From positions 2,956,001-3,020,000 of the forward strand of contig NZ_CP012024.1 of the NCBI RefSeq assembly GCF_001050115.1: DNA of 64,000 bases. Direction: 5' to 3'. This DNA comes from Bacillus smithii (GTDB lineage: Bacteria; Bacillota; Bacilli; Bacillales; DSM-4216). Positions 41,059 to 52,356 of the stretch are shown here, one piece after another. The notes under the pieces were generated by a model that worked only from the letters and a program-made list of their open reading frames with translations, was not told where the DNA came from and made no database searches. Position 1 is the first letter of the stretch, and every line of letters begins with the position of its first letter. The translations under genes and the position numbers were made by a program.

Positions 41059-42084
41059 TCAGGAAATGCGGATTCCCTCTTGAGGAACCACCTGGCCGAT
41101 TTTGAACGCTTTTTCTCCTATTTGTTCAAGATCATTTAAAACAGACTCCGCATCCGCTGCTGCGACGATCAAGACCAGCCCAATTCCCATGTTAAAAATA
41201 TTATACATTTCTTTCCGATCCAGTTTTCCATATTCTTTTAGCACTTCGAAAATGGCTGGTATTTCCCATGTGCCTTCTGCAATTTCCGAACCGTATCCGG
41301 CCGGCAGAGCACGAGGTATATTTTCAATAAAGCCTCCGCCTGTAATATGGGCCATCCCTTTAATTGTACCTTTTTTATGAATACTTTGGATTTGCTTGAC
41401 ATAAATTCGTGTCGGTTCAATCAATGCTTCTCCCAGTGTCCCCTTCAAACCGTCCAATTGAGAGTCGATGTGCAATCGATGCTCTTCAAAGAAGATTTTT
41501 CTCACCAAAGAATAGCCATTGCTATGAATTCCGCTTGATGGAAGACCGATCAAAACATCACCTGGCCTAATTGTACTTCCCGAAATGAGCTCGCTTTTTT
41601 CGCACGCCCCTACCGCAAAGCCGGCCAGATCATATTCCCCGGGAGCGTACATGCCCGGCATTTCTGCTGTCTCTCCTCCGATTAAGGCGCACCCTGCTTG
41701 TTCGCAGCCGTCAGCAATTCCTTTCACAATTTGTTCTATTTTCTCCGGCTCATTTTTCCCACAAGCGAGATAATCGAGAAAAAAGATCGGACTGGCTCCT
41801 TGAACGAGGATGTCATTGACACACATGGCGACGCAATCGATGCCGATCGTATCGTGCTTATCCATCATAAAAGCAATTTTTAATTTGGTTCCCACACCAT
41901 CTGTACCTGATACGAGAACAGGTTCTTTAAGCTGGAGGACGGATAAATCAAACAAACCGCCGAAACTTCCAAGTGCTCCCATCACCCCAAGCCTTTTCGT
42001 CCGTTCGACATGTTTTTTGATTCGTTCAACTGCTTCATACCCTGCTTCTATATCCACTCCAGCCGACTTATATGATTTTGCCAT
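41059..42084 (-). CDS. purM: phosphoribosylformylglycinamidine cyclo-ligase
   Basis: 341 residues, AIR synthetase, ATP-dependent ring closure. Glycine-rich stretch [12 protein letters not shown], then [25 protein letters not shown] and [23 protein letters not shown] lies before the ATG. Confidence 0.97.
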   Translation of the reverse strand: MAKSYKSAGVDIEAGYEAVERIKKHVERTKRLGVMGALGSFGGLFDLSVLQLKEPVLVSGTDGVGTKLKIAFMMDKHDTIGIDCVAMCVNDILVQGASPIFFLDYLACGKNEPEKIEQIVKGIADGCEQAGCALIGGETAEMPGMYAPGEYDLAGFAVGACEKSELISGSTIRPGDVLIGLPSSGIHSNGYSLVRKIFFEEHRLHIDSQLDGLKGTLGEALIEPTRIYVKQIQSIHKKGTIKGMAHITGGGFIENIPRALPAGYGSEIAEGTWEIPAIFEVLKEYGKLDRKEMYNIFNMGIGLVLIVAAADAESVLNDLEQIGEKAFKIGQVVPQEGIRIS

Positions 42085-42139
42085 TCCCGGTCCTCCTCCA
42101 TTTGCGTCCTTCTAACAATGTATTGGGAAACCATTTCGA

Positions 42140-43555
42140 CTAAGATAAAGTTACCATCTGTTCTTTTCCTGCGGGATATATCTCCGTCGGATATTTTCCG
42201 GTAAAACAGGCCAAGCATTGCCCGCAATGATTTCCGTCTTTTGCATGGCCAATGGCCTCGATCATTCCTTCAAGGCTTAAAAAGGTTAAAGAATCCGCGC
42301 CAATCAATTGTTTGATTTCTTCTACAGAATGAGAAGAAGCAATTAATTCTTCTTTCGTTGATGTGTCAATCCCATAGAAACACGGATGGGTAATGGGGGG
42401 CGAACTGATGGTGACATGAACTTCTTTGGCGCCTGCTTCTCTCAAAAGCTGAACAATTCGTTTGCTGGTCGTACCACGGACAATCGAATCATCCACCATA
42501 ATCACTCTTTTCCCATTGACGACACCGCGAACGGCAGAAAGCTTCATTTTCACTCCTTGTTCGCGCAGCGACTGGGATGGCTGGATAAACGTGCGTCCGA
42601 CGTAGCGGTTTTTGATGAGGCCCAGTTCATATGGAATACCGGAAGCTTCTGCATAGCCGATGGCAGCGGAAATGCTGGAATCCGGAACTCCCGTGACGAC
42701 ATCCGCTTCGATGCCCGCTTCTTCGGCTAATTTTTTCCCCATGCTCTTTCTGGCGCTATGCACATTAATCCCGTGAAGGTTGCTGTCAGGGCGGGAAAAA
42801 TAAACGTATTCCATTGTACAAATGGCTTGATTGCTTTTTAACGCAAACGGCTCCGAATACATTCCTTCATTGTTGATGATGATCAATTCCCCCGGCTCCA
42901 CCTCCCGGACGAATTGAGCACCGACAACATCAAATGCACATGTTTCCGAAGCGATGCACACCGCATCTCCAAGCCGTCCAACGGAAAGCGGTCTTAATCC
43001 GTTCGGATCGAGGGCAACCATCAACTCCGTTTCCGTCATGATCAGAAATGCGTATGCGCCTTTTAGCATGGTTAACGCGTTTTTGACCTGATCTTTCAAA
43101 TGGACAAAACCACTTCTTTTAATTAAATGAGCAAGTACTTCTGTATCCGAACTGGTTTGAAAAATGCTTCCTTGAGCTTCCAGCTGATATTTGAGCATGG
43201 TGGCATTGACCAAATTGCCATTGTGAGCGAGGGCCAAGCTCCCGGTCTGGGAATGGAAGAGAAGGGGCTGAACGTTTTCGTACCCTCCTCCGCCTGCTGT
43301 CGCGTAACGGACATGGCCGATTGCACCGTATCCATGCAAATTGTGGATGGCTTCACGACTGAAAACCTCTGTCACTAACCCTTTCCCTTTTAACCCCTTT
43401 AATTCGCAGCCGTCCGTTACGACAATTCCGGCTCCTTCTTGACCGCGGTGCTGTAAACTATGAAGGCCGTAATACGTGATCTGAGCAGCATTTTCATGTC
43501 CCCAAACGCCAAACACTCCGCATTCTTCGTTTAATCCTTTTATTTCAGCAAGCAT
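42140..43555 (-). CDS. purF: amidophosphoribosyltransferase
   Basis: 471 residues, first committed enzyme of purine synthesis. As in B. subtilis, an 11-residue propeptide ([11 protein letters not shown]) precedes C12, which becomes the N-terminal nucleophile of the glutaminase domain. The C-terminal phosphoribosyltransferase domain has [13 protein letters not shown]. Cysteines in HCGQCLACF and upstream fit the [4Fe-4S] cluster of the Bacillus type. The start overlaps the purL end by 16 bases. Confidence 0.97.
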   Translation of the reverse strand: MLAEIKGLNEECGVFGVWGHENAAQITYYGLHSLQHRGQEGAGIVVTDGCELKGLKGKGLVTEVFSREAIHNLHGYGAIGHVRYATAGGGGYENVQPLLFHSQTGSLALAHNGNLVNATMLKYQLEAQGSIFQTSSDTEVLAHLIKRSGFVHLKDQVKNALTMLKGAYAFLIMTETELMVALDPNGLRPLSVGRLGDAVCIASETCAFDVVGAQFVREVEPGELIIINNEGMYSEPFALKSNQAICTMEYVYFSRPDSNLHGINVHSARKSMGKKLAEEAGIEADVVTGVPDSSISAAIGYAEASGIPYELGLIKNRYVGRTFIQPSQSLREQGVKMKLSAVRGVVNGKRVIMVDDSIVRGTTSKRIVQLLREAGAKEVHVTISSPPITHPCFYGIDTSTKEELIASSHSVEEIKQLIGADSLTFLSLEGMIEAIGHAKDGNHCGQCLACFTGKYPTEIYPAGKEQMVTLS

Positions 43556-45759
43556 GGGATAGCTCCTTTCCAGGCTTGTTCAAGCTCACTCACTTGCGCC
43601 TGCAAAATCGATTCATTTTCAGCAGATCGAATCGTTAAAAGCGGTTCGTCGACAACGCGGCCTACGCACACCGCGTCCGTCACAATCGTTTCAAAAAGGC
43701 TGCGATGTTCCGGTTTCACCGATAGCACATAACGTGATTGCGTTTCGCTAAACAGTTCGCAAACGGCCTCTCCTTCAATTTTTATATCCGCTCCTAAACC
43801 AGTGCCAAACAAACACTCTGACAACGCGACAGCCAATCCCCCTTCGGAAATATCATGAGCAGATTGTACGGTTTTCCTTTTAATGGCTTGCAGAATAGCT
43901 TGCTGCCTTTTTCGCTCTACCGCTAAATCGATTTCCGGCGCTTTACCGAAAATACGACCTTCCAGCATTTTTTGAAGTTCGCTGCCGCCGAAATCGTTGT
44001 TCGCTTTCCCCACGACGTAAATATAATCGCCCGCTTGTTCAAACGTTTGTTTAGTAATGTGAGCCACGTCTTCAATCAGTCCAACCATGCCAACGACAGG
44101 AGTCGGATATATTGCCGTGCCGTTTGTTTCATTGTAAAGCGATACGTTCCCGCCGATGACCGGAGTTTGAAGCGTCTTACAGGCTTCGCTCATTCCATCC
44201 ACCGCTTTTTCCAGCTGCCAAAAGATTTCCGGCTTTTCCGGGTTGCCAAAATTCAAGCAGTCCGTAATAGCGAGAGGTTTACCGCCTGCGCAAACAATAT
44301 TGCGAGCGGCTTCAGCGACTGCGATTTTTCCTCCTGTTTCCGGGTCAAGATAGAGATAGCGGGAATTGCAGTCTGTTGTCATCGCCAGCGCTTTTTTCGT
44401 TCCGCGGATTCGAATGACCGCCGCATCTGAGCCAGGCGCTACGACTGTATTCGTTTGAACTTGATAGTCATACTGCTGGTACACCCATTCTTTGCTCGCA
44501 ATGGTCGGCTGCGAAAGCAGTTTGATCAGCGTTTCTTTAAAATCTTTCACTTCAGGTGCCGGTGCATCGATTTGCTGAAATTCACGGAAATAGTCCGGTT
44601 CTTTAGAAGGTTTATGGTAAACCGGAGCATTTTCCGCCAATGCATCGACCGGAACTTCCGCTACGACTTCGCCGCGATGAGTCAGTCTCAACATGGAATC
44701 ATCCGTTACTTTTCCGACGACGACTGCTTCCAATCCATACTTTTGAAAAAGAGAAACGACTTCTTCCTCTCTTCCTTTTTTGACAACGATCAGCATTCTC
44801 TCCTGCGATTCAGACAGCATCATTTCATAAGAAGTCATGCCCGTTTCCCGTTGAGGTACAAGATCGAGGTTCATTTCGATTCCCGATCCGGCTTTGCTTG
44901 CCATTTCGGCCGCTGAACTGGTCAATCCGGCTGCTCCCATATCTTGAATTCCGACAAGTGCATCTGATTTCACCAATTCAAGACAGGCTTCTAGCAGCAG
45001 CTTTTCCATAAAGGGATCCCCCACTTGAACAGCCGGGCGCTTTTCTTCAGATTGCTCACTTAATTCCTCCGAAGCAAAAGTGGCTCCGTGAATTCCGTCG
45101 CGACCTGTTTTCGCACCGACATACATGACGGAATTGCCTACCCCTACCGCTTGGCCTTTCTGAATATCTTGATGATCGATCAAGCCGACACACATTGCGT
45201 TCACCAGCGGATTCCCTTCATAAGAAGGATCAAATTGCACCTCGCCCCCAACCGTTGGAATGCCGATGCAATTTCCATAGCCGGCGATGCCTGCCACTAC
45301 TTCTTGAAATAAATATCGGACTCTGGAAGACTTCAATTCTCCAAATCTTAAAGAATTCAACAAAGCTACCGGCCTTGCCCCCATGGAAAACACATCGCGG
45401 ATAATTCCCCCCACACCGGTTGCCGCACCTTGATACGGTTCAATGGCAGAAGGATGGTTATGGCTTTCGATTTTAAAAACGACTGCCTGGCCATCACCGA
45501 TATCGACAATGCCGGCTCCTTCCCCCGGTCCTTGCAAAACTCCTTCTCCCTCTGTGGGGAATTTTTTTAGCACTACTTTTGAATTTTTATAGCTGCAGTG
45601 TTCCGACCACATGACAGAAAAAAGACCGGTCTCCGTGTAGTTGGGAAGCCTTCCCAAAATCGATTCAATTTGCGCAAATTCTTCGTCACTAAGACCCATT
45701 TGCCGATACAATTTATTTTCTTTTATCTCATCCGGTTTTGGTTCAGTGCGTAGTAGCAT
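43540..45759 (-). CDS. purL: phosphoribosylformylglycinamidine synthase subunit II
   Basis: 739 residues, the small-type PurL that works as a complex with PurS and PurQ to make FGAM. Blocks: [58 protein letters not shown] and [20 protein letters not shown] lies before the ATG at 45759; a longer frame upstream is not supported. The start overlaps the purQ end by 17 bases. Confidence 0.97.
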   Translation of the reverse strand: MLLRTEPKPDEIKENKLYRQMGLSDEEFAQIESILGRLPNYTETGLFSVMWSEHCSYKNSKVVLKKFPTEGEGVLQGPGEGAGIVDIGDGQAVVFKIESHNHPSAIEPYQGAATGVGGIIRDVFSMGARPVALLNSLRFGELKSSRVRYLFQEVVAGIAGYGNCIGIPTVGGEVQFDPSYEGNPLVNAMCVGLIDHQDIQKGQAVGVGNSVMYVGAKTGRDGIHGATFASEELSEQSEEKRPAVQVGDPFMEKLLLEACLELVKSDALVGIQDMGAAGLTSSAAEMASKAGSGIEMNLDLVPQRETGMTSYEMMLSESQERMLIVVKKGREEEVVSLFQKYGLEAVVVGKVTDDSMLRLTHRGEVVAEVPVDALAENAPVYHKPSKEPDYFREFQQIDAPAPEVKDFKETLIKLLSQPTIASKEWVYQQYDYQVQTNTVVAPGSDAAVIRIRGTKKALAMTTDCNSRYLYLDPETGGKIAVAEAARNIVCAGGKPLAITDCLNFGNPEKPEIFWQLEKAVDGMSEACKTLQTPVIGGNVSLYNETNGTAIYPTPVVGMVGLIEDVAHITKQTFEQAGDYIYVVGKANNDFGGSELQKMLEGRIFGKAPEIDLAVERKRQQAILQAIKRKTVQSAHDISEGGLAVALSECLFGTGLGADIKIEGEAVCELFSETQSRYVLSVKPEHRSLFETIVTDAVCVGRVVDEPLLTIRSAENESILQAQVSELEQAWKGAIPCLLK

Positions 45760-46426
45760 ACGATTCCCTCCACTGTTTGACAATCGATTGGAAAAGCTTA
45801 AGGCCATCACTGCTGCCCAGCAGTTCGTTCACCGCTCTTTCAGGATGCGGCATCATCCCAAGAACATTCCCTTTTTCATTGATAATCCCGGCAATGTCGG
45901 CAACTGAGCCGTTCGGATTGTTCTGATACGTAAAGACAATTTGCTTGTTACGCTTTAACGTTTCAAGCGTCTTGTCATCGCAATAGTAGTTGCCTTCGCC
46001 ATGAGCGATAGGGATTCGGATTGTCTCCCCTAATTCATAACCGTTTGTAAACATCGTTTCATTATTTTCTACAGTCAGTTCTACCGTTTTGCAAATAAAC
46101 TTTAATTGATCGTTTTTTCTCATGGCGCCAGGTAAAAGCCCTGATTCCAGCAAAATCTGAAATCCATTGCAAACGCCAAGAATCGGTTTCCCTTCTTCTG
46201 CCGCTTCGACCACTTTTTCCATCACTTTAGAAAAGCGGGCAATGGCGCCTGACCGCAAATAATCGCCGTATGAAAAGCCCCCCGGGAGCAAAATACCGTC
46301 GTATCCGCTCAGATCATCAGCATCGTGCCAAACGAATTCCGCTTCTTCCCCCAATTCATCTTTGACGGCGTGGTACATATCGGCATCGCAATTGGAACCG
46401 GGAAAGACAATCACCGCAAATTTCAC
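45743..46426 (-). CDS. purQ: phosphoribosylformylglycinamidine synthase subunit I (glutaminase)
   Basis: 227 residues, class I glutamine amidotransferase feeding ammonia to PurL. The nucleophile cysteine is in [17 protein letters not shown] is at the N-terminus and the His-Glu pair is in MMPHPERAV. The start overlaps the purS stop (4 bases). Confidence 0.97.
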   Translation of the reverse strand: MKFAVIVFPGSNCDADMYHAVKDELGEEAEFVWHDADDLSGYDGILLPGGFSYGDYLRSGAIARFSKVMEKVVEAAEEGKPILGVCNGFQILLESGLLPGAMRKNDQLKFICKTVELTVENNETMFTNGYELGETIRIPIAHGEGNYYCDDKTLETLKRNKQIVFTYQNNPNGSVADIAGIINEKGNVLGMMPHPERAVNELLGSSDGLKLFQSIVKQWRESYATTH

Positions 46427-46677
46427 TGGATGACACCCTCCTCTATCTCATAACGAAATTCCTCTATCACCGGGTTGGCCAATAATTTCTCACACATTTC
46501 TCTGACCACGACATCGATGTCTTGATCGCTCTCCTTCACAGTCAGCTCCATGTATTTCCCTATACGGACATCCTCCACCTGTCCGAATCCAAGGCTGTGA
46601 AGGGAACGCTGTACAGCTCCCCCTTGAGGATCCAATACGCTTTCACGGAGTGTCACAAAAACTTTCACTTTATACAT
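46423..46677 (-). CDS. purS: phosphoribosylformylglycinamidine synthase subunit PurS
   Basis: 84 residues, the dimeric adaptor that holds PurL and PurQ together. [26 protein letters not shown] is the family start. Overlaps purC by 8 bases and purQ by 4 bases, indicating tight translational coupling. Confidence 0.96.
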   Translation of the reverse strand: MYKVKVFVTLRESVLDPQGGAVQRSLHSLGFGQVEDVRIGKYMELTVKESDQDIDVVVREMCEKLLANPVIEEFRYEIEEGVIQ

Positions 46678-47392
46678 GTGTTTTCCCTCCTAATCTCGTA
46701 AGCACTTCGGTATAGGCATCGATTAAATTGCCAAGATTGCGGCGAAACACGTCTTTATCCAGCTTTCGATTCGTTTCTTTTTCCCAAAGCCTGCATGTAT
46801 CAGGCGAAATTTCATCCGCAAGCAAAATTTCTCCTTGAGGATCTTTGCCAAATTCCAATTTGAAATCGATCAAACGAATATTTAAGGAATCAAATAAGGA
46901 AATCAAAAACTGATTGACTTTCAACGCCATCTTTTTGATTTGTTCCATTTCTTCGGAAGAAGCGATTTTTAAGAAGCGAATATGGTCTTCTATGATCAAA
47001 GGATCCCCAAGTTCGTCGTCCTTTAAGTAGAATTCAATGATAGGCTCTTCTAACGGGATCCCTTCTTCTATCCCCAGCCTTTTCGCCATGCTTCCTGCAG
47101 AAACGTTTCGAACCACGACTTCAAGCGGGATAATCTTCACTCGTTTGATCAGCTGCTCATGATCTGAAACTTGTTGGATAAAATGAGTCGGCAGATCCAA
47201 CTCTTCTTTCATTTTCGTAAAAATAAAACTGCTAATTTGGTTGTTGAGGCTTCCTTTTCCGGCAATTTCCGCTTTTTTCTCTCCGTTAAAAGCGGTCGCG
47301 GAATCTTTATATTCCACGAATAGAATATCTTCTTGGTCGGTTGCATAAATCTTTTTCGCTTTTCCTTCATACAAAAGCTCGCCTTTTTTCAA
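46670..47392 (-). CDS. purC: phosphoribosylaminoimidazole-succinocarboxamide synthase
   Basis: 240 residues (B. subtilis 241), SAICAR synthetase. Start set at TTG 47392, which follows GAGGTGG by 5 bases and gives LKKGELLYEGKAKKIY. An in-frame ATG further upstream is unsupported. Blocks: KDSATAFNGEK, PLEVVVRNVSAGSM, IDFKLEFG and LADEISPDTCRLW. Confidence 0.95.
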   Translation of the reverse strand: MKKGELLYEGKAKKIYATDQEDILFVEYKDSATAFNGEKKAEIAGKGSLNNQISSFIFTKMKEELDLPTHFIQQVSDHEQLIKRVKIIPLEVVVRNVSAGSMAKRLGIEEGIPLEEPIIEFYLKDDELGDPLIIEDHIRFLKIASSEEMEQIKKMALKVNQFLISLFDSLNIRLIDFKLEFGKDPQGEILLADEISPDTCRLWEKETNRKLDKDVFRRNLGNLIDAYTEVLTRLGGKTHV

Positions 47393-47520
47393 GTTGTCCA
47401 CCTCATTTTGGAATATTGATAATCTTCCGAATACAGCGGTTTTAAGAGAGGCCGACCGCTTTAAGCCCTCTTGCCTTTTTCGCAAACACAAGAAACAGCC
47501 TAAAAGTCAGCCTCTTTTGC

Positions 47521-48819
47521 TTAGTCGTTCAAACCGAGACGATCAAAAATCGTATCGACATGTTTTAAATGATAGTGGTAATCGAAGCAATCATCGATTT
47601 CTTCTTTTGTCAACTTCGAGGTAATTTTTTCATCGCTTTCTACTAGTTGACGGAACGGCACTTGTTTTTCCCAAGCCTCCATGGCCCGCGGCTGAACGGT
47701 GTCATATGCCTCTTCACGTGTAAGGCCTTTTTCAATCAGGGCGAGCAAAACGCGTTGTGAATAAATAAGACCAAGCGTCTTTTCCATATTTCGTTTCATA
47801 TTTTCCGGATAGACGGTCAAATTTTTCACGATATTGCCGAAGCGATTGAGCATGTAATTAAGGGCAATCGTCGCATCAGGCAAAATAATGCGTTCCGCAG
47901 AAGAATGGGAAATATCCCGTTCGTGCCATAGCGGTACGTTTTCATATGCAGTTTGCATATACCCTCTTACCACACGGGCCATTCCTGTCATGTTTTCCGA
48001 TCCGATCGGATTCCGTTTATGAGGCATGGCCGATGATCCTTTTTGGCCTTTCGCGAAAAACTCCTCCACTTCTCTCGTTTCGCTCTTTTGAAGTCCGCGA
48101 ATTTCCACGGCAAATTTTTCGATCGACGTCGCGATTAAAGCGAGCGTGCTCATGTAGTATGCGTGACGGTCGCGCTGAAGCGTTTGAGTGGAAATAGGCG
48201 CCGGTTTGAGGCCTAATTTTTGGCATACATATTGTTCAACAAATGGATCGATATTCGCATAAGTGCCAACGGCTCCGGAGATTTTTCCGTACTGCACTCC
48301 TTCAGCCGCTCGTTTGAACCGTTCCAAATTCCGCTTCATTTCTTCGTGCCAAAGCGCCATCTTTAACCCAAAAGTAGTTGGTTCCGCATGGACTCCATGA
48401 GTTCTTCCCATCATCACGGTATATTTATGTTCTTTCGCTTTTTGGCGAAGAATTTCAATAAAGTTTTCCAAATCTTTAAGCAAAATCTCATTTGCCTGCT
48501 TAAGCAAGTACGATAGGGCTGTATCGACAACGTCAGTAGACGTCAATCCATAATGAACCCATTTTCGCTCTTCGCCAAGCGTCTCCGATACGGCTCTTGT
48601 AAAGGCCACTACATCATGGCGAGTTTCTTCTTCAATTTCTTTAATGCGGCGAATATCAAAGCCTGCATTCTCCCGGATTTTTTTCACATCTTCTTTCGGG
48701 ATGACTCCCAGTTCCGCCCACGCCTCGCAAGCAAGAATTTCCACTTCCAGCCAAGCGTTGAAGCGGTTTTCCTCAGTCCAAATCGCCCCCATCTCCGGGC
48801 GGGTGTAACGATCGATCAT
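47521..48819 (-). CDS. purB: adenylosuccinate lyase
   Basis: 432 residues, fumarase/aspartase superfamily, acting twice in purine synthesis (SAICAR and adenylosuccinate). [30 protein letters not shown]-type histidine region and the signature [16 protein letters not shown] are present. GGAGG lies before the ATG at 48819, which overlaps the purK stop by 4 bases. Confidence 0.97.
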   Translation of the reverse strand: MIDRYTRPEMGAIWTEENRFNAWLEVEILACEAWAELGVIPKEDVKKIRENAGFDIRRIKEIEEETRHDVVAFTRAVSETLGEERKWVHYGLTSTDVVDTALSYLLKQANEILLKDLENFIEILRQKAKEHKYTVMMGRTHGVHAEPTTFGLKMALWHEEMKRNLERFKRAAEGVQYGKISGAVGTYANIDPFVEQYVCQKLGLKPAPISTQTLQRDRHAYYMSTLALIATSIEKFAVEIRGLQKSETREVEEFFAKGQKGSSAMPHKRNPIGSENMTGMARVVRGYMQTAYENVPLWHERDISHSSAERIILPDATIALNYMLNRFGNIVKNLTVYPENMKRNMEKTLGLIYSQRVLLALIEKGLTREEAYDTVQPRAMEAWEKQVPFRQLVESDEKITSKLTKEEIDDCFDYHYHLKHVDTIFDRLGLND

Positions 48820-49982
48820 CTTATACTGCCTCCGATCTTTTCTTCTTTTGCGCTCCAAATCCTGCTATCGTCTATTTCTTGCAATGTTTTCTCAAGATCG
48901 TCGGTCAAGACGGTGATATGCCCCATTTTTCTTTTCTCTTTCGCTTCTTTTTTTCCGTATAAATGAAACGACCAGTCCGGGTGGCGATGGAATTCGTTTA
49001 ACGCCCCCTCTAAATGCTTGCCTAGAACATTGACCATAACAGCCGGTTTTAACAACTCCGTTTTCTGGAAAGGCCAATTGCAAATCGCTCGTATATGCTG
49101 TTCAAATTGAGACGCCTCGCAAGCTTCGATCGAATAATGGCCGGAATTGTGCGGTCTGGGGGCCAGTTCGTTTATATAAATCTCACCGTTTGAGCACACG
49201 AACATCTCCACCGCCAGCGTTCCGATCAGTTCCAAATAGTCGGCGATCTTGAGCGCCAATTTCACCGCTTTTTGTTTGACATCCCCGTCCACTCTTGCCG
49301 GAACAATGGTTTGATGCAAAATATTCTCGACATGAATATTTTCGCCAACGGGCAAAAAGCTGACTTCGCGATCCGGATTGCGAAATACAATCACTGAAAT
49401 TTCCGTCGTAAATGGAATCCATTTTTCCAATACACACGGACCTGATTGCAGCAATTCGGCTGCCTTTTCGATCTCGCTTTCGCGGCGAATCACATACTGG
49501 CCTTTTCCGTCATAACCGCCTCTTGAGGTTTTTAAAACAGCAGGATAACCAAGCTTTTTTATCTTATCATATAGTTCGTTTTCTTCGTAAATCACTTCAT
49601 AAGGGGCCACCGGCACACCCGCTTTTGTGATCGCATCTTTCTCTAAAATCCGATCCTGAGTAATGCGAATCAATTCGGCTCCTTGCGGAAGATAGGCTCT
49701 TTGCTCGAGCCACCGCAATGACTCATAATCGATGTTTTCAAATTCGTACGTGATCACATCGCTTATTTGAGCAAGCCGCGCCAAAGCGTTTTGGTCATCG
49801 TAGGCCGCCGTAATTTCCACATCAGCCACTTGACCGCACGGAGAATCTTCCGCAGGATCTAATACAGCGATTCGAAACCCTTTTTCTTTTGCTGCCAGTG
49901 CCATCATTCTGCCTAGCTGGCCGCCGCCAATAATTCCAATCGTTTTTCCTGGCATAATGACTGGATTAGTCAAGTTGATCAC
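48816..49982 (-). CDS. purK: N5-carboxyaminoimidazole ribonucleotide synthase
   Basis: 388 residues, ATP-grasp enzyme that carboxylates [20 protein letters not shown] starts the first domain. Further blocks: [26 protein letters not shown] and [17 protein letters not shown]. The start is uncertain: GTG at 49982 (used here, overlapping the purE end by 17 bases), TTG at 49973 or ATG at 49955; none has a good ribosome site, so initiation is probably coupled to purE. Confidence 0.94.
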   Translation of the reverse strand: MINLTNPVIMPGKTIGIIGGGQLGRMMALAAKEKGFRIAVLDPAEDSPCGQVADVEITAAYDDQNALARLAQISDVITYEFENIDYESLRWLEQRAYLPQGAELIRITQDRILEKDAITKAGVPVAPYEVIYEENELYDKIKKLGYPAVLKTSRGGYDGKGQYVIRRESEIEKAAELLQSGPCVLEKWIPFTTEISVIVFRNPDREVSFLPVGENIHVENILHQTIVPARVDGDVKQKAVKLALKIADYLELIGTLAVEMFVCSNGEIYINELAPRPHNSGHYSIEACEASQFEQHIRAICNWPFQKTELLKPAVMVNVLGKHLEGALNEFHRHPDWSFHLYGKKEAKEKRKMGHITVLTDDLEKTLQEIDDSRIWSAKEEKIGGSIR

Positions 49983-50454
49983 TGCTTTCTAGTACTTTTT
50001 CTTTCAGCTCAATTCGTCGGTTTTCCAATTTGCGGGCAATGTCGGGATTCTCAATCGATAATATTTGCGCTGCCAGCAAACCGGCGTTCGTGGCGCCGGC
50101 ACGCCCAATCGCTACTGTAGCCACCGGGATGCCGCCGGGCATTTGTACGATCGATAACAGGGAATCTAAACCATTTAATGCTTTGGATTGAACCGGAACT
50201 CCGATCACGGGAAGAGTCGTTTTAGCCGCTACCATCCCCGGCAAATGCGCGGCTCCACCCGCTCCTGCGATAATCACTTTGATCCCTCGATCTCTGGCAC
50301 TTTCGGCATAATCAAACATCAAATCAGGAGTGCGATGTGCCGAAACGACTTTTTTCTCATATTCAATTTCTAATTCATCCAATACTTCACAGGCGTTTTT
50401 CATCGTTTCCCAATCCGATGCGCTTCCCATAATCACTCCTACTTCCGCCGGCAT
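49966..50454 (-). CDS. purE: N5-carboxyaminoimidazole ribonucleotide mutase
   Basis: 162 residues, same length as B. subtilis PurE. Moves the carboxyl group from N5 to C4 of the imidazole. [19 protein letters not shown] and [12 protein letters not shown] are the family motifs. ATG 50454 has GGAGG 7 bases upstream; the ATG two codons earlier is only one base from it. First gene of the operon, behind a guanine riboswitch terminator. Confidence 0.97.
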   Translation of the reverse strand: MPAEVGVIMGSASDWETMKNACEVLDELEIEYEKKVVSAHRTPDLMFDYAESARDRGIKVIIAGAGGAAHLPGMVAAKTTLPVIGVPVQSKALNGLDSLLSIVQMPGGIPVATVAIGRAGATNAGLLAAQILSIENPDIARKLENRRIELKEKVLESSDQLD

Positions 50455-50487
50455 TTCCATCCCTCCACATGATGCAGTCTTATATAA

Positions 50488-50538
50488 CAAAAAACCCGGC
50501 TTCACATACTTTCTTTGAGAGAAAGCAGTGAATCCGGG
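50488..50538 (-). terminator. riboswitch-controlled terminator of the pur leader
   Basis: On the minus strand CCCGGATTCAC...GTGAAGCCGGG is a long hairpin followed by TTTTTTG. It lies between the purine aptamer and purE and is expected to form when guanine or hypoxanthine is bound. Confidence 0.9.
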
Positions 50539-50697
50539 TAAGAAAAGACCAATTAAAAGCCTTTTATGGCAGGACTCATCGAAGAAAGATTTCTTCTTCC
50601 AATGGCGCTGCACATGGAATGAACGGCTTTCAGAACATAGTGCAATCGCCATCCTGAAGATGCCTCTTTCATTCACAGTTTTCCAGATAGCTACTTT

Positions 50698-50768
50698 CCC
50701 TCATAGTCCGATTATTTACGGTAATCGGGTAGAGACTTACGAGCCATATTCTCGTGATTATATGAGGG
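50698..50768 (-). ncRNA. guanine-type purine riboswitch (pur operon)
   Basis: On the minus strand all conserved blocks are present: CTCATATAATC, ATATGG, AGTCTCTACC, ACCGTAAAT and GGACTATGAG. The C in GACTATGAG, at the base-pairing position with ligand, marks guanine/hypoxanthine rather than adenine specificity. Confidence 0.96.
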
Positions 50769-50787
50769 CTATTGAGTTGACAACTCC

Positions 50788-50817
50788 ATCTTAACAATGA
50801 AAACAAGCCATTGTCAA
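50788..50817 (-). promoter_or_regulatory. promoter of the purine operon
   Basis: On the minus strand perfect TTGACA (50817-50812) and TAAGAT (50793-50788), spacing 18 bp, directly upstream of the riboswitch. Confidence 0.8.
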
Positions 50818-50822
50818 CAAAA

Positions 50823-50867
50823 TTTTTCGAACAATAAAAACAATCTTAATAGAAAATGTTCGGGTTT
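50823..50867. promoter_or_regulatory. pair of PurR boxes
   Basis: AATGTTCGGGTTT (50855-50867) matches the inverted PurBox with one difference, and TTTTTCGAACAAT (50823-50835) matches the forward PurBox (AWWWCCGAACWWT) in 11 of 13 positions. The two face each other upstream of the pur promoter as in B. subtilis. One box touches the yebG stop codon. Confidence 0.8.
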
Positions 50868-51060
50868 AACCTTCTTTTTTCCCTTCAAACTTTATGATTC
50901 GCCCAACAGGAACATATTCTATTTTTCCGTTTATGTTCTTTTCTTGAAAGATGGGTTCTTCCGTTCTTCTAACGGGTTTATATCCTTCTTCGGACATCCG
51001 GGCCAGTAGTTGATCAATGGTTTCATTTTCTTTCATCTCAAATATCTTCTTTTTACTCAT
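50866..51060 (-). CDS. yebG: NETI motif protein YebG
   Basis: 64 residues, matching B. subtilis YebG in length, location before purE and the NETI signature ([14 protein letters not shown]). Small, charged, cytosolic, no known function. GGAAGC lies upstream of the ATG. Confidence 0.88.
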   Translation of the reverse strand: MSKKKIFEMKENETIDQLLARMSEEGYKPVRRTEEPIFQEKNINGKIEYVPVGRIIKFEGKKEG

Positions 51061-51288
51061 CAGAGCAGCTTCCTTTTTCCATCATTCGACCATATCGATT
51101 GATACCTGTACAATTTATGGATAGAGTATTTTTACTGTTGCGTTTTATTTTAAATCATACAGCCTCTCTGTCAAGATGCTATAACGATTTGTTCTTCTCT
51201 GTCCTATAGCAGTAACAGCCGTTCCACATAGATTTGTAAAAACTTTATAAACATCTGCCGCACCTGTCTCTCGGCTTTGTGAACCATT

Positions 51289-52269
51289 TCAAATTCCCAA
51301 CTCCTGTATCAAATGCTGAAATGTATAAAACGCCGGCTTCGGAGTATAATCATCCCGCATGATGCCAAATTGGTGAAAGAGATCATCTTTGGAACTGTCT
51401 GCATCCCTGAGACCAAAAAGCTCATAATGTGTGATATTGAGTTCTTGACGCAGATTATAAACGGTCCGTATGATCGTCTCTAGTACTTCAGATTGATGTT
51501 CGTAAGATCTGTCTTTACCTACAAAAGGGTTTTTGCCCGTAGGCCATCCGTTTTCTGTAATGCGAATAGGGATGGAATCAGGTATACCGGCTGTCCTGAG
51601 ATTTACTTCGCGAAATCGCCGCAGAAAGTCTTCAACGGAAGACGGGACTTTTTCCAATGAGAGCGGCGGTTCAAATACATCTACATAAAAATTATGCGCG
51701 ACATAATCCAAAGAATCTATGAAAACCTCTCCGCCAATTTCAGCAAGGTTTTCCCAAAAATGCGGAACCACTTTCGGACCGTTGTCCGGCACAGATCCAA
51801 ATCCGATATCCACACGAACGTTTGCTGCTTTTGCTTCTTCTTTCGCTGCAATAACCCCCTGCACCAACAATGGCATGATGTTAGGGTTTGATCCGTCCAT
51901 AAAGCTCAAATTAGGTTCATTCGTTATTTGCAGCGAATCAATATAAGAACCATACTCTCTAATGATTTTCCTAATAAGCGCGAGCCAGTGATTCATTTCT
52001 ATGTTTGGAGCCAAAGAACCTACTACCAAGTCCCCCATTAATCCCAAACGAACATATTTCTCCACGATCGACAAAAGCTTCTCTTCCGAATCAGCAGGTC
52101 CTGTATAAACGAGATAAATTCTTGGCAACAGCGATTTAGATTCTCCTCGAAGACGTTTTAAGGCCATTTGAATTTGCTCATAGTTGTCTTGAGGTCCTAC
52201 AGCCAAACCAGCAGGCGTACCAGCTACACTAAGCGGATAGATTCCAAACTGCAACCCGGATGAAAGCAT
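51289..52269 (-). CDS. glycoside-hydrolase-like TIM-barrel protein
   Basis: 326 residues with no signal peptide, so probably cytosolic. Two features point to clan GH-A glycosidases: ITNEPN with E118 as the likely acid/base, and ITENGWPTG with E239 as the likely nucleophile, 121 residues apart as expected for strands 4 and 7. I could not place it in a numbered GH family and the substrate is unknown. AAGGAG lies 8 bases before the ATG at 52269. Upstream lies a striking pair of palindromes that are probably operator sites. It is absent from the B. subtilis pbuG-yebG interval, so it was likely acquired. Confidence 0.7.
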   Translation of the reverse strand: MLSSGLQFGIYPLSVAGTPAGLAVGPQDNYEQIQMALKRLRGESKSLLPRIYLVYTGPADSEEKLLSIVEKYVRLGLMGDLVVGSLAPNIEMNHWLALIRKIIREYGSYIDSLQITNEPNLSFMDGSNPNIMPLLVQGVIAAKEEAKAANVRVDIGFGSVPDNGPKVVPHFWENLAEIGGEVFIDSLDYVAHNFYVDVFEPPLSLEKVPSSVEDFLRRFREVNLRTAGIPDSIPIRITENGWPTGKNPFVGKDRSYEHQSEVLETIIRTVYNLRQELNITHYELFGLRDADSSKDDLFHQFGIMRDDYTPKPAFYTFQHLIQELGI

Positions 52270-52307
52270 AAAAAACGCTCCTTTTTCTTGTATTGGATAA
52301 AGCAAAT

Positions 52308-52356
52308 AGTAAATATATATTTATTATTTATATGAAGAAATAAATATATATTTACT
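52308..52356. promoter_or_regulatory. twin palindromic operator sites
   Basis: AGTAAATATATATTTATT (52308-52325) and its perfect reverse complement (52339-52356) flank a 13-bp spacer. Each arm contains the same 14-bp palindrome TAAATATATATTTA, with centres 31 bp apart (about three helical turns). They lie about 40-85 bp before the hydrolase start codon. A dimeric repressor binding twice on the same DNA face would fit. Confidence 0.7.

Noticed and set aside
43972-44916. Two long plus-strand frames opposite purL
   Set aside because: They mirror a fully conserved gene and have no independent start signals or known domains.
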